64,000 bases of DNA from Bifidobacterium goeldii (lineage in GTDB: Bacteria > Actinomycetota > Actinomycetes > Actinomycetales > Bifidobacteriaceae), in contig NZ_QXGL01000001.1 in the NCBI RefSeq assembly GCF_003951095.1, positions 372,001-436,000 of the forward strand, read 5' to 3'. The notes beneath the pieces were generated by a model, which saw only the letters and a list, made by a program, of their open reading frames with translations, was not told the DNA's origin and ran no database searches. Both the position numbers and the translations under genes were made by a program. This document shows, one piece after another, positions 25,786 through 34,341 of this stretch; position 1 is the stretch's first letter; every line of letters starts with the position of its first letter.

Positions 25786-26466
25786 TCACCCCTCACGCCA
25801 ATGCGCAAGAAAGGACGCCGCCTTGGCTACGTCATCGCGATACGCCTTGCCATATTCGTCGATAAGCCCGTGGAATTCCTGCAATTGCGCGACATCTAGC
25901 CCGCAGTCAAGCACAGGAGGCGCAAACGACTTGTGAAAGGCAGCATACCCGGCCGGCACATCGAATCCGAGGAATGTAAAAAGCCGCCGCGCATAGGTGT
26001 CAGCCACGAACGCGCGGCGCGAAAACACGTAAAGCACTAGATCGTCGGCAGTCTCTCCTCCGATGCCGAAGAGTGCAAGCAGCTGCGCGCGTAGTGCATC
26101 GTCCGACAGATCGCGCGCACCCGAGGGGTCAGCGCCACAACGCTCGATATACCATCGGCTCAATGCCTGTAGCGTTTTCGCCTTGTTGCGGTAGAAGCCG
26201 GATGGGCGGATAAGATCCTGCAGCACCTCGGGTTCGAGCGCCGCGATGGCGTGCGGCTCAAGTGAATCGGCCGCTTTCAGCGCCATCAAAGACCGGTCGA
26301 CATTACCCCATGCGGTGTTCTGCGTAAGTACGGCACCAACCATGATTTCGAACGTCGTCTCGGCCGGCCACCAATTCGTGGGGCCAAGTTCGCGCTCCAA
26401 AGTGTTGTACAGCGATTCGATCACGGCCGCGTTAGGCAGGCGGCCGCGATCAGCGGAACGTATCAT
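25786..26466 (-). CDS. HhH-GPD DNA glycosylase (endonuclease III-like, no Fe-S cluster)
   Basis: 226-residue base-excision-repair protein. The helix-hairpin-helix LFGIGGETADDLVLYV is present, with the catalytic Asp expected in VADTYARRLF, and the N-terminal part has VGAVLTQNTAWGNVDRSL. The four Cys of the endonuclease III iron-sulfur cluster are absent, as in the shorter HhH-GPD proteins that handle alkylated or mismatched bases. Its ATG overlaps the PadR stop (ATGA), implying coupling to the regulator gene. Confidence 0.85.
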   Translation of the reverse strand: MIRSADRGRLPNAAVIESLYNTLERELGPTNWWPAETTFEIMVGAVLTQNTAWGNVDRSLMALKAADSLEPHAIAALEPEVLQDLIRPSGFYRNKAKTLQALSRWYIERCGADPSGARDLSDDALRAQLLALFGIGGETADDLVLYVFSRRAFVADTYARRLFTFLGFDVPAGYAAFHKSFAPPVLDCGLDVAQLQEFHGLIDEYGKAYRDDVAKAASFLAHWREG

Positions 26467-26993
26467 TCGCCAGGTTCGCCGAGTTCGTGCTTGAGCCATT
26501 GGCGTTCGGCGTCGATCTCTGCATCGTGGATCATGATGATCGCGCGGCGGTATTTGTCGTCGACCTTGTCGTTGTCAATCGGACCTTCGCCGTCGCTGTA
26601 AAGGCGCCGCACGTCGGAGTCGAGCACGTCGAGGCGGCGGCGTAGCACAGCGCGCCGATCCTCCTCGTCGGGAATGACGGAGAGGAATGACATGACGACC
26701 GCCCACTTGGTGATGTTGGTGAGCATGTAACCTTCAGTGCCTTTGAGCTCCTCGATCAGCTTTTCGCGGCCCGCATCCTCAAGATGGAATTCGCGCAAGC
26801 GACGGCCGTTGACCACATTGAAGGTCTCACCGATATAGCCGGCTTTAACAAAGCGGTTCGTCACCGTGTGCAAGGTACCGTCGGAGACGGCCTGCATATA
26901 GCCCTGCAGCTGTTCCATCTTCTTGCGCAGACGGTATCCGCATAGCGGCTCCTCGCTCAAAAAGCCCAAGGTCATGAGTTCTATCGTGTTCAT
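26463..26993 (-). CDS. PadR-family transcriptional regulator
   Basis: About 176 residues. The winged helix occupies residues 1-85 (IELMTLGFLSEEPLCGYRLRKKM, shown as family pattern; GTLHTVTNRFVKAGYI; GRRLREFHLEDAGREKL) and a C-terminal helical dimerisation part follows. Either of two adjacent ATG codons (26996 or 26993) can be the start; GGAG is 5 bases from the second. The palindrome ATATCTC-N5-GAGATAT lies immediately upstream and a similar one precedes the divergent oxidoreductase gene, so it probably represses itself and that gene. Confidence 0.85.
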   Translation of the reverse strand: MNTIELMTLGFLSEEPLCGYRLRKKMEQLQGYMQAVSDGTLHTVTNRFVKAGYIGETFNVVNGRRLREFHLEDAGREKLIEELKGTEGYMLTNITKWAVVMSFLSVIPDEEDRRAVLRRRLDVLDSDVRRLYSDGEGPIDNDKVDDKYRRAIIMIHDAEIDAERQWLKHELGEPGE

Positions 26994-27004
26994 CATGTCT
27001 CCAT

Positions 27005-27025
27005 GATATCTCAATTCGAGATATC
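27005..27025. promoter_or_regulatory. PadR-type operator 1
   Basis: ATATCTC-AATTC-GAGATAT with flanking G/C symmetry, a near-perfect dyad 12 bases upstream of the PadR start codon. This matches the ATGT/ATAT-type inverted repeats known for PadR regulators. Confidence 0.65.
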
Positions 27026-27115
27026 TCAGAACGACACGCCGGCAGCGAACATCTTGAACCCACCCACAAACGGTGTAATCACAACGTTTTTACACACCTC
27101 ATAAATCTTTCTGAT

Positions 27116-27134
27116 ATATCTCAGTTTGAAATAT
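27116..27134. promoter_or_regulatory. PadR-type operator 2
   Basis: ATATCTC-AGTTT-GAAATAT, one mismatch from the symmetric form, on the side of the divergent oxidoreductase gene. Together with operator 1 it brackets the intergenic region. Confidence 0.6.
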
Positions 27135-27274
27135 CTCTAATCGAGGTGCATACTGGCATCAGCACGAACGCCACACCGCACGGCACCACACGACGGCAAC
27201 GCGATCGTCGAGCAACATCACCCAACAGCGGCCGAGAGAACAAGAAGCCGCAACCCACCGAAAGGAACACCACC

Positions 27275-27895
27275 ATGAGCAACATCACCATCTTCGGCGC
27301 AGGCAACATCGGTTCCGCCGTCGCAGGAATCGCCACCAAGGCTGGCGCAAACGTGCAGGTCATCGATCGCAATCCAGACAAGGCTGCCGCTGCTGCTGAA
27401 GGCGTAACTGGCGCAAAGTTCGGCGAAGCCACCATCACCGGCGACATCGTTGTACTCGCCCTGCCGTTCCCGGTTTACGATGAAGTGCTCGCCACGTACG
27501 CCGATCAGCTCGCCGGCAAGACCGTGGTGGACGTCGCCAACCCGATCGACTTCACCACTTTCGACCTGGCATTGCCGGCAGGCTACAAGTCTGCCGCAGA
27601 GTATGTGGCCGCAAAGCTTCCGAACAGCACCGTCGTCAAGGGCTTCAACACCACGTTTGCCGCAACGCTGGCCACCGGCGAAAACGACGGCGCTCCGACT
27701 GTCGTGCAGCTTGCTTCCGACAATGAGGATGCCAAGAAGTCTGTCGCCGCGTTCATCGAAGCTGCGGGCCTGAAGACCGTGGACGCTGGCGCACTCAAGC
27801 GTGCACAGTACCTCGAGGGTTACGGCGCACTGCAGATCATTCTGGGAGTCACCGAGCAGACCCCGTGGACCGGCGGCTTCAAGGTCGTCAAGTAA
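27275..27895 (+). CDS. NADP oxidoreductase, coenzyme F420-dependent family (Fno-like)
   Basis: 206-residue Rossmann protein: TIFGAGNIGSAVAGIA is the GxGxxG dinucleotide site, VIDRNP follows at the end of beta-2, and VVDVANPIDF and KGFNTTFA are typical of the NADPH-dependent F420 reductase family. Bifidobacteria are not known for F420 use, so the true substrate is likely another one. AAAGGA precedes the ATG. Codon use is strongly biased, suggesting high expression. Divergent from PadR and followed by a flavodoxin-fold quinone reductase, which suggests a redox-stress module under PadR control. Confidence 0.85.
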   Translation: MSNITIFGAGNIGSAVAGIATKAGANVQVIDRNPDKAAAAAEGVTGAKFGEATITGDIVVLALPFPVYDEVLATYADQLAGKTVVDVANPIDFTTFDLALPAGYKSAAEYVAAKLPNSTVVKGFNTTFAATLATGENDGAPTVVQLASDNEDAKKSVAAFIEAAGLKTVDAGALKRAQYLEGYGALQIILGVTEQTPWTGGFKVVK

Positions 27896-27922
27896 GACAT
27901 AACTACTCACACTGCGCATTGA

Positions 27923-27993
27923 GCGCATTATGTCGCGAGCGAATACTGCAGCCAGCTCACTCCAGTGCTGTGTTCGCTCGCAACATAATGCGC
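27923..27993. repeat. Large inverted repeat between two redox genes
   Basis: Arms of 21 bases (27923-27943 and 27973-27993), differing at one base, enclose a 29-base loop that can itself pair (CAGC/GCTG). The arm begins GCGCATTATGT. There is no T tract. It lies between the F420-family reductase and the quinone reductase and could modulate the ratio of the two transcripts. Confidence 0.75.
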
Positions 27994-28071
27994 AATACTT
28001 TCCCGCTGCCAAGATTACGCACGGTAATATCAACATCGACTTACCTATTTTTCTTTATCAAGGAGCATGAG

Positions 28072-28593
28072 ATGAAGACTCTGGTTCTCGTTTTTCACCC
28101 CGGCCTTAACACTCAGTCGCACGTTAACAAGACGCTGGCTGACGCAGCTGCCGAACTTGACAATGTGACCGTGCGCGACGAGTACGCGCTGTACCCAGAC
28201 GGCAAGATCGACGTGGCCGCCGAACAGAAGGCCATTGAAGCCGCTGATCGCATTGTGTTCCAGTTCCCACTGTGGTGGTTCTCCTCCCCCGCGCTGCTCA
28301 AGACGTGGGAAGATGAAGTACTCCAGCACGGCTGGGCATACGGTTCTGAAGGTCACGCCTTCGAAGGCAAGGAATTCCAGGTTGCCGTTTCCACTGGCTC
28401 GCCGGAGGCAAACTATCAGCCGGACGGTGCAAACAAGTTCGTAATCGACCAGGTGCTGGTGCCGTTCCAGGGCACTGCCAACTACATCAGCGCAACGTGG
28501 GTTAAGCCGTTCGTGACGTTCGGCTCGTTCGGTATTACCGACGAAGCGTTGGCTGAAGCTGCAAAGAACTACAAGGAGCTGCTGTCCAAGTAG
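28072..28593 (+). CDS. NAD(P)H-dependent quinone reductase (flavodoxin-like fold)
   Basis: 173-residue protein of the NQO1/MdaB/general stress protein 14 family: TLVLVFHPGLNTQSHVNKTL is the FMN/FAD phosphate loop region, FQFPLWWFSSPALLKTWEDEV the classical P-W-W active-site segment, and VAVSTGSPEANY a flavin-binding loop. It reduces quinones or similar electrophiles by two electrons. AAGGAG is 6 bases upstream of ATG. Codon use is highly biased like the preceding reductase. Confidence 0.9.
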   Translation: MKTLVLVFHPGLNTQSHVNKTLADAAAELDNVTVRDEYALYPDGKIDVAAEQKAIEAADRIVFQFPLWWFSSPALLKTWEDEVLQHGWAYGSEGHAFEGKEFQVAVSTGSPEANYQPDGANKFVIDQVLVPFQGTANYISATWVKPFVTFGSFGITDEALAEAAKNYKELLSK

Positions 28594-28626
28594 TCGGTAG
28601 TTTCGCGTAGCAACATACCACGTATT

Positions 28627-28672
28627 GCAACAAAGGCGACTTCCCTGCTATATGGGAGGTCGCCTTTGTTGC
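28627..28672 (+). terminator. Long hairpin after quinone reductase gene
   Basis: A 19-bp stem with one G-T pair (arms beginning GCAACAAAGGCGAC and ending GTCGCCTTTGTTGC) and an 8-base loop. It lies 34 bases after the stop codon. No T tract follows, but length and position support termination or 3' protection. Confidence 0.65.
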
Positions 28673-28703
28673 GATATATGTGCAATAAATCTGTATCTAT
28701 CTG

Positions 28704-28738
28704 CTATCTGCTAACTGCTATCTGCTAACTGCTATCTG
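28704..28738. repeat. Tandem 14-bp repeat, about 2.5 copies
   Basis: Unit CTATCTGCTAACTG occurs twice exactly, then a half copy, after a related CTATCTG run. It lies between the quinone reductase terminator and the end of the methyltransferase gene. Confidence 0.9.
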
Positions 28739-28758
28739 CGCCACGCTCGACTATGCGC

Positions 28759-29538
28759 TTACTTCACCGCTGTGAAGAAGAACCTTGGGAACGGGAAGAT
28801 AATGCTGCCATCAGACTGCGTCGAGTAAGCATCGCATACCTGCGCAAACACTTCTCCCTCAAATTCAGCCCGCTGCGCGTCACTTGCGAGCGCTTGCAAG
28901 TATGGGCGCATTCCCGTGCCGCGATACCATTCCATGATTGCTTCATGCGAAGGCAACGTGTGCATATACGTGACTTTCCACATGCGGAAGTGAACAGCGT
29001 ATGTATGCAAAAGCTCCCAGTACTCAGCTGGCTTGAGATTGTAAAATTCACGGCTCTGCGGCAAACGGTCCGCATACGCCGGCGAATGCACTACATTGGC
29101 GATGATGCGGTGAATCGGCTCTTCATAGTTCATTGGCGTTTGCACGGCAAGTACACCACCAGCATTGAGCAGGCTCAACATTTCTGGAATAAGTGTTGCA
29201 TGGTTAGGCACCCATTGGATGCATGCGTTAGAGAACACAACATCGAAGTTGTTGGGTAACGTATTGAGTTCGCTTGCTGCATCACATGACTTGAACTCAA
29301 TATCAGGATGAGCTGCACGAGCAGCTTTGATCATTTCAGGCGAATTGTCAATGCCTAGTATGTCCGCGTGCGGATATCGTTCGCGCAGTACAGCAGTGCT
29401 GTTCCCTGGGCCGCAGCCGATGTCAAGTACTCGCGTAATCGAACCATCGTCTGGCGGTAATTGCATGGCTAAATCGCGGGCCGGTTGCGTACGCTCTGTA
29501 CTGAATCGCAAATATTGTTGTGCATTCCATTCGACCAT
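28759..29538 (-). CDS. tam: Trans-aconitate 2-methyltransferase-like SAM methyltransferase
   Basis: 259-residue class I methyltransferase closely matching the Tam family pattern: MVEWNAQQYLRF at the start, motif I VLDIGCGPGNST, motif II ILGIDNSPEMI, SNACIQWVPNH at motif IV, and YYLQALASDAQR-like C-terminus (here YLQALASD). Tam methylates trans-aconitate with S-adenosylmethionine, thought to remove an inhibitor of aconitase. Start taken at the ATG beginning MVEWNA; an in-frame GTG is three codons upstream. Confidence 0.85.
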   Translation of the reverse strand: MVEWNAQQYLRFSTERTQPARDLAMQLPPDDGSITRVLDIGCGPGNSTAVLRERYPHADILGIDNSPEMIKAARAAHPDIEFKSCDAASELNTLPNNFDVVFSNACIQWVPNHATLIPEMLSLLNAGGVLAVQTPMNYEEPIHRIIANVVHSPAYADRLPQSREFYNLKPAEYWELLHTYAVHFRMWKVTYMHTLPSHEAIMEWYRGTGMRPYLQALASDAQRAEFEGEVFAQVCDAYSTQSDGSIIFPFPRFFFTAVK

Positions 29539-29777
29539 GATTGTCACGCTAGCCTGCGCAAATCATCAATCCCATTTTTGCGTCCACATATCGAACGCAA
29601 CAATGAACTCAACCCCTCAACACGCCACCCCAACACATGAATTGACACCATGTCAATCACCGCGTTACACTACAGGCGAACACAGCATTGACGAGTTGTC
29701 AACATCGCTAATGCTTAGTCGCAGTACTCCCAAAGATGGGCGCGCGGCAACCAGAGGAAATTGAAGAAAGGACCATT

Positions 29778-30752
29778 ATGCTGTTTCAGGTCTACGGCGC
29801 TAATGCCGGCTGGCAGTGGCTTGGCTGGATACTCGTATTCTGCTGCCTTATCGGAGCAAACGAGCTCGCACGTCGCACCAAAATCGGCGGACTCATCGCA
29901 TTCGTTGCTATCCCTGCAGTATTAACCGTATACTTCATCGCCATCTACGTGGGCGCGGCAATGGGCGCAGATTGGGCACTCAGCAACCCCACTTATATCC
30001 ATATGACGAGCTGGTTCCATTACGCGAAATTGTATGCCGCAACCGCAGGCTGCATTGGCTTCATGGCATTGAAGTATCGTTGGGGACGCATCGGCAAATC
30101 CGAATGGTTCAAGTGCTTCCCATTCGTAATCGTCGCAATCAACATTCTCATCGCTGTCGTCTCTGACTTCGAATCTGCAATCCGCGCGTGGGGCACTACG
30201 TGGGTATCCACCGAAGGCGTAACGCTTATGGGCGGCTGGCACAACGTATTCAACGGCGTAGCCGGCCTGATCAACATCGCCTGCATGACCGGCTGGTTCG
30301 GCATCTACGTGTCCAAAAAGAAGGACGATATGCTCTGGCCGGATATGACGTGGGTGTTCATCGTCGCCTACGATCTGTGGAATTTCTGCTACACGTACAA
30401 CTGCCTGCCTACTCACTCGTGGTATTGCGGCCTTGCGCTACTGCTCGCGCCGACCGTCGCGAACTTCTTCTGGAACAAGGGCGGCTGGATCCAGAACCGT
30501 GCGAACACGCTGGCGATCTGGTGCATGTTCGCGCAGATCTTCCCGATGTTCCAGGACTACTCCGTGTTCTCCACGCAGTCGGTGAACAATCCGAACGTGA
30601 ACCTTACCGTGTCGATCATCGCGCTCGTGGCGAACGTGCTGGCGCTCGGATATATCCTCGTGCGCGCGAAGAAGCAGGGTGTCAACCCGTGGATCCAGGA
30701 AGTGTTCAAGGGCACGAAGGATTACGAGCAGGCCATTGCCCGCGCTGCGTAG
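29778..30752 (+). CDS. DUF5692 family integral membrane protein
   Basis: 324-residue protein with about nine hydrophobic segments, rich in Trp, Tyr and Phe (WQWLGWILVFCCLIG, DLWNFCYTYNCLPTHSWYC, ALLLAPTVANFFW). I recognise it as DUF5692 from bifidobacteria and related gut Actinobacteria; function unknown. The ATG at 29778 has AAAGGA upstream, while an upstream in-frame start at 29736 does not. Codon use becomes strongly biased in the second half. Monocistronic with its own terminator. Confidence 0.82.
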   Translation: MLFQVYGANAGWQWLGWILVFCCLIGANELARRTKIGGLIAFVAIPAVLTVYFIAIYVGAAMGADWALSNPTYIHMTSWFHYAKLYAATAGCIGFMALKYRWGRIGKSEWFKCFPFVIVAINILIAVVSDFESAIRAWGTTWVSTEGVTLMGGWHNVFNGVAGLINIACMTGWFGIYVSKKKDDMLWPDMTWVFIVAYDLWNFCYTYNCLPTHSWYCGLALLLAPTVANFFWNKGGWIQNRANTLAIWCMFAQIFPMFQDYSVFSTQSVNNPNVNLTVSIIALVANVLALGYILVRAKKQGVNPWIQEVFKGTKDYEQAIARAA

Positions 30753-30772
30753 TCCCTTACGATTCCATTTAT

Positions 30773-30821
30773 GAAAAAGCCGTGGTCCCGCACCGTATGG
30801 TTGCGGATCCACGGCTTTTTC
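30773..30821. terminator. Bidirectional intrinsic terminator
   Basis: Arms beginning GAAAAAGCCGTGG and ending CCACGGCTTTTTC form a long stem with A tract before and T tract after, so it works on both strands: for DUF5692 and for the convergent MFS gene. Confidence 0.88.
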
Positions 30822-30866
30822 ATATCCAATATCCGAGCGGCAGGCGTCAGGCTCTACATCTTCGCT

Positions 30867-32231
30867 CTACTTCTTCGACAGCGTGAGTACGTACCAGGCG
30901 ACGGGCAGGGTGAGTAGGCCGCCAGCGACGAACACCCACATGATCGGAATGAGGTCAGCGAGCGGCGCGAAGATCAACATGCCCACCGGCATGCCGAATG
31001 TGGAGAGCATAGTGTCGATGCCGAACACGCGGCCGACCATCGCCTCATCAGATTCAGATTGCATGACCGTGCGCATCGGGCCCACACAGATGGCCGAGGC
31101 GACTCCGCACAACGCGTTGATAATCAGATAACTGAGCAGATCAGGCGCAAGCCCCAGTCCAACTACTGCAATACCAACCGCGGCGATAGCAAACGCAATG
31201 ACGCGCATATTGTTGCGGATGATCTTCACTCCGATCGTTGACATGAATGCACCTCCAAGCAGCATGCCAATAGTCAAGCTCAGCTCGTTGGCAGCAAGTT
31301 TGTCAGAAGCAGTAGTCAGGTTTATAAAGCCGAGGTTCAGGTCGATTCCCTCATATTCGCGGGTCATGAGCAGCAGTGTGAGGTTGAGTGGAGCCACAGA
31401 CATGAGGCAGGTCATGCCGTCTCCGAGTACCACGCCCTTCAAATGCGGGTGGCGCATCGTGTAGGTAAATCCGGCCTTGAGATCGGCGACTGTGCGACGA
31501 ATACCAGCGATGATTGGATGCGTAGCTGTGACATCGTCACCAACCACTTCAGCTGTATTGATTACGTCAGCCTCATCATCCGACTTGGCCACGGTTTTCT
31601 TCGGCACGCGGATAAGCGCGACAAAACCGACGCCGATCACCGCGGTCGTCACGTCGATCAACAGGATCGACCACAGTGGCATCACGTTGATGAGTACTGC
31701 GGCCAGCGCAGGGGCGACGATCATGTTGGCCGAGTTGATCATGCCGAAGATCGAGTTGACGCGCAAAAGTTTGCCTGCCGGTGTGATGTCCGGGATAAAT
31801 GACTGGACAGCTGGCATCTGCACGCCGCCGCCAGACGAACGAATGAGCAAAACGACGAACAACATCGGCAGTCCAGCCCATCCGTACGCGAATGATAACG
31901 ACAACAGAATAGTGACAGCCGCGATAATCAGGTCGGGCAGCATGATCAACGGTTTACGACGATATCGGTCGGCCATAGGGCCTCCGAAAATAGAGACAAT
32001 GCCTTGCGGCAGAACACCGAATATCGTGGCGAACAGCATTGACCAGCCGGATTTCCATTCCAATGCGATCCACCACCACAGAGCGTATTGGACGATGCTG
32101 GAGCCGAGCAGCGAGAACACCTGGCCTGTAAGCAACAAGGCGACGCGGCCTTTCCAACCGGCCTCACGCGGATCGGCGGCAGGTTCGAAGGACGATACGG
32201 ATTGTGTGTTATGAGTCGTAGATTGAGTCAT
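30867..32231 (-). CDS. MFS transporter (macrolide-efflux-like)
   Basis: About 454 residues and 12 predicted membrane helices. Seen: GQVFSLLGSSIVQYALWWW in helix 1, the A-motif GGPMADRYRRKP between helices 2 and 3, and RSSGGGVQMPAVQSFIPD as in MefA-type (MFS_3) exporters. A charged cytoplasmic loop lies near residues 215-250. The start is unclear: MTQSTT at 32231 is a weak but reasonable choice; the frame is open 15 codons further and the ribosome binding site is poor at both. Likely drug or metabolite efflux; no adjacent regulator. Confidence 0.85.
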   Translation of the reverse strand: MTQSTTHNTQSVSSFEPAADPREAGWKGRVALLLTGQVFSLLGSSIVQYALWWWIALEWKSGWSMLFATIFGVLPQGIVSIFGGPMADRYRRKPLIMLPDLIIAAVTILLSLSFAYGWAGLPMLFVVLLIRSSGGGVQMPAVQSFIPDITPAGKLLRVNSIFGMINSANMIVAPALAAVLINVMPLWSILLIDVTTAVIGVGFVALIRVPKKTVAKSDDEADVINTAEVVGDDVTATHPIIAGIRRTVADLKAGFTYTMRHPHLKGVVLGDGMTCLMSVAPLNLTLLLMTREYEGIDLNLGFINLTTASDKLAANELSLTIGMLLGGAFMSTIGVKIIRNNMRVIAFAIAAVGIAVVGLGLAPDLLSYLIINALCGVASAICVGPMRTVMQSESDEAMVGRVFGIDTMLSTFGMPVGMLIFAPLADLIPIMWVFVAGGLLTLPVAWYVLTLSKK

Positions 32232-32276
32232 AGATGAAATGTCTTTGCTTTCAAAACATGACATCGCCGTCGCCAA

Positions 32277-32768
32277 TTACGCGATTATGCGCAACCATCC
32301 GCGCGCAGAATTCAATGCGCAACGGAGTGCGACGACATATGTCGCCAAACATGATGAACTTCGGACCATGGGGATGATGCGGATTCAACCACACCCAGCT
32401 TCGGGCATGGCTCCGCGCACCCGTTAGATCAGACCGGGCAATCCGCCGTCCTGCGGGCGAATGCCCATCATCATGCAACACAAAGAACACATGACTCCGC
32501 ACACTATCAGCGTAAGCAGACAAATGATCGTCGACGATCATGTCCGCCCATCATCGTGCACGGTATCTGACCGTTCATGCCGACGGCACCTCAATCCGAC
32601 GGCACCTCAATCCGACGACACCTCAGCCGGCAGCCTGCAACCGACGATACAGGCCGTAACCGAGTCCACAATCCATCATGCGAGTCGGTTACGACCTTCC
32701 GCACACCCGGGCGCGACCGTATTCGCGTGCGGTCGGCGGAACACGGACTCAGTTACAGCCAGCTGTAA
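32277..32768. other. Non-coding stretch between two MFS genes
   Basis: About 490 bases without a credible gene. It holds three tandem 16-bp units beginning CGACGGCACCTCAATC at 32581-32628 (the third degenerate) and GC-rich sequence with no conserved motif that I recognise. The 96-codon minus-strand frame here has no ribosome binding site and unlikely composition. Confidence 0.6.
32581..32628. repeat. Three tandem 16-bp units
   Basis: CGACGGCACCTCAATC twice exactly, then CGACGACACCTCAGCC with three changes. Short minisatellite in the intergenic region. Confidence 0.9.
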
Positions 32769-34181
32769 TTAACGTTCCCGCCAACGCAACAGTTCAAAGG
32801 CGAGCACGTAGACAAGCAGCATCGCGGAGGCGAGGAATACGCTCCGCAACGCCACGTCAAGCGAGGGCAAAAACGTGGCGATGACGCCGAACACAGCTAC
32901 GCCGATCGCACCGCCGACCTGACGGAATGTGTTGAACATGGCGGAGGCGATTCCAGCTTGAGCGGGATCGACGGACCGCAAAACAACGCCAGCTGCGGCG
33001 GGCGTGGTGATGGCCGCGCCGAATCCGACGACACTGAGACCTGTTGCAATAACCCACACGGGGATCGGCGCGGGGGTGAGGAATTCGAACATGAATCCGG
33101 CGATCATGATCGTAAGTCCCAGCGTGATCGAGAACTTCGCGCCGCGCGCGGTGATGATACGACCGCCGAGCAGGTTGCCGATGATCGTGACGAACGCGGA
33201 CGGTACGAACACGAGGCCGGCTGCGAATGCACCCATGTGCCGTTCATTCTGCAGGAACATCGTGCAGATGAACACCATGCCGTACCAGTTGAAGATCATG
33301 ATGAAGCCGATTTGCAGCGCAACTTGCATGCCGCGGATACGGAACAAGCCGAGCGGCATCATTGGAGCAGCGACTTTAGCCTGCGAAAACACGAACAGCA
33401 CCAACGCAAGCAGCCCTGCTCCCAGCAACGTAAGCGTTACAGAAGCCGTGAACCCGATCGATCCAACTTCGATAATGCCGGCGACCAGCACGCTCAACCC
33501 GAGCAACGACAGCGCTTGTCCGATCCAGTCAAAGCGAGTAGGGCGACGCGGTGAGGTCGCGATGCGCGGCGCGAGCGCGAGAATGAACAGGCAGAACGGC
33601 ACGTTGATGGCGAATACCAAGCTCCAGTGGATCGGCGTGAGCAGGCCGCCGAGCAGTGGCCCGACCGCAGAGGCGGAGGCGCCGCCGGCACCCCATAATG
33701 CCAGTGCCCACGCGCGACGGCGTGGATCGGGGTTCGCCTCGTTAATCAGCGACATGGACGCTGGCAGGATCAGCGCGGAGGCGACACCGAGCACACAACG
33801 GCCGGCGACGAGTGCCACCATCGACCATGCGAACGAGCAGAACAGCGACGCCAGTCCGAACAGTCCCGCCCCGATCAGAAAGAGGCGTTTCGCACCAAAC
33901 CGGTCGGCGAGACTGCCTGCCAATAACAGCAGCGCGGCGAACAACAGCGTGTAGCCGTCGACAACCCACTGCTGGACGGCCATGTCTCCGCCGAGATCGG
34001 CTGCGATAGTAGGCAGGGCGACGTTGACGATGAGCACGTCCATGCCGGCGAGAAATGAAGCGACGGCCGCGGCGATGGTAGTGGCCGTAGCGGCGCTCCG
34101 GTTCGCCTTCGTGTCGGAGATCTCAGATTCGGAAGATACCGGAGATGCCTGAATTGATGTCGAGGTCGAAGTCGAGGTCAT
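32769..34181 (-). CDS. MFS drug transporter, DHA2 (14-helix) type
   Basis: 470 residues. After a Ser/Thr-rich cytoplasmic N-terminus, 14 helices follow in the DHA2 pattern: FLAGMDVLIVNVALPTIAADLG, QQWVVDGYTLLFAALLLLAGSLADRFGAKR (shown in part as QQWVVDGYTL and GSLADRFGAKR, motif A), motif C region GPLLGGLLTP. A proton antiporter for multiple drugs or metabolites. The ATG follows an A/T-rich leader with only GGAA. Divergent from the LysR gene at 34342, its likely regulator. Confidence 0.9.
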   Translation of the reverse strand: MTSTSTSTSIQASPVSSESEISDTKANRSAATATTIAAAVASFLAGMDVLIVNVALPTIAADLGGDMAVQQWVVDGYTLLFAALLLLAGSLADRFGAKRLFLIGAGLFGLASLFCSFAWSMVALVAGRCVLGVASALILPASMSLINEANPDPRRRAWALALWGAGGASASAVGPLLGGLLTPIHWSLVFAINVPFCLFILALAPRIATSPRRPTRFDWIGQALSLLGLSVLVAGIIEVGSIGFTASVTLTLLGAGLLALVLFVFSQAKVAAPMMPLGLFRIRGMQVALQIGFIMIFNWYGMVFICTMFLQNERHMGAFAAGLVFVPSAFVTIIGNLLGGRIITARGAKFSITLGLTIMIAGFMFEFLTPAPIPVWVIATGLSVVGFGAAITTPAAAGVVLRSVDPAQAGIASAMFNTFRQVGGAIGVAVFGVIATFLPSLDVALRSVFLASAMLLVYVLAFELLRWRER

Positions 34182-34199
34182 ATTTGTATATATTCCATT

Positions 34200-34310
34200 C
34201 GTCTATATACTATTTGTTCTCTATGCTGACAATCATGATAGGCTTATAGACGTTTGCAATACTAGCGTTTATACATGCTTCTGGTTTATGTCACATAAAC
34301 CAATGGTTTA
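34200..34310. promoter_or_regulatory. Divergent operator region with repeated dyads
   Basis: CGTCTATA (34200-34207) and TATAGACG (34245-34252) are an exact inverted pair. Nearer the LysR gene, TGGTTTATG-TCA-CATAAACCA (34282-34302) is a perfect 9-3-9 palindrome and overlaps TAAACCA-A-TGGTTTA (34296-34310), giving three alternating copies of TGGTTTA. This suits cooperative binding of the LysR regulator between the divergent genes. Confidence 0.6.
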
Positions 34311-34341
34311 CACTCTGGATGCATGGGAATCAGAGGCCCCT

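Noticed and set aside
28690..28740. Possible short CRISPR-like array
   Set aside because: The 14-bp units are directly adjacent without spacers; there are no cas genes.
32251..32541. 96-codon minus-strand gene between the MFS genes
   Set aside because: No ribosome binding site, composition unlike the neighbours, and overlap with the start region of the MFS gene.
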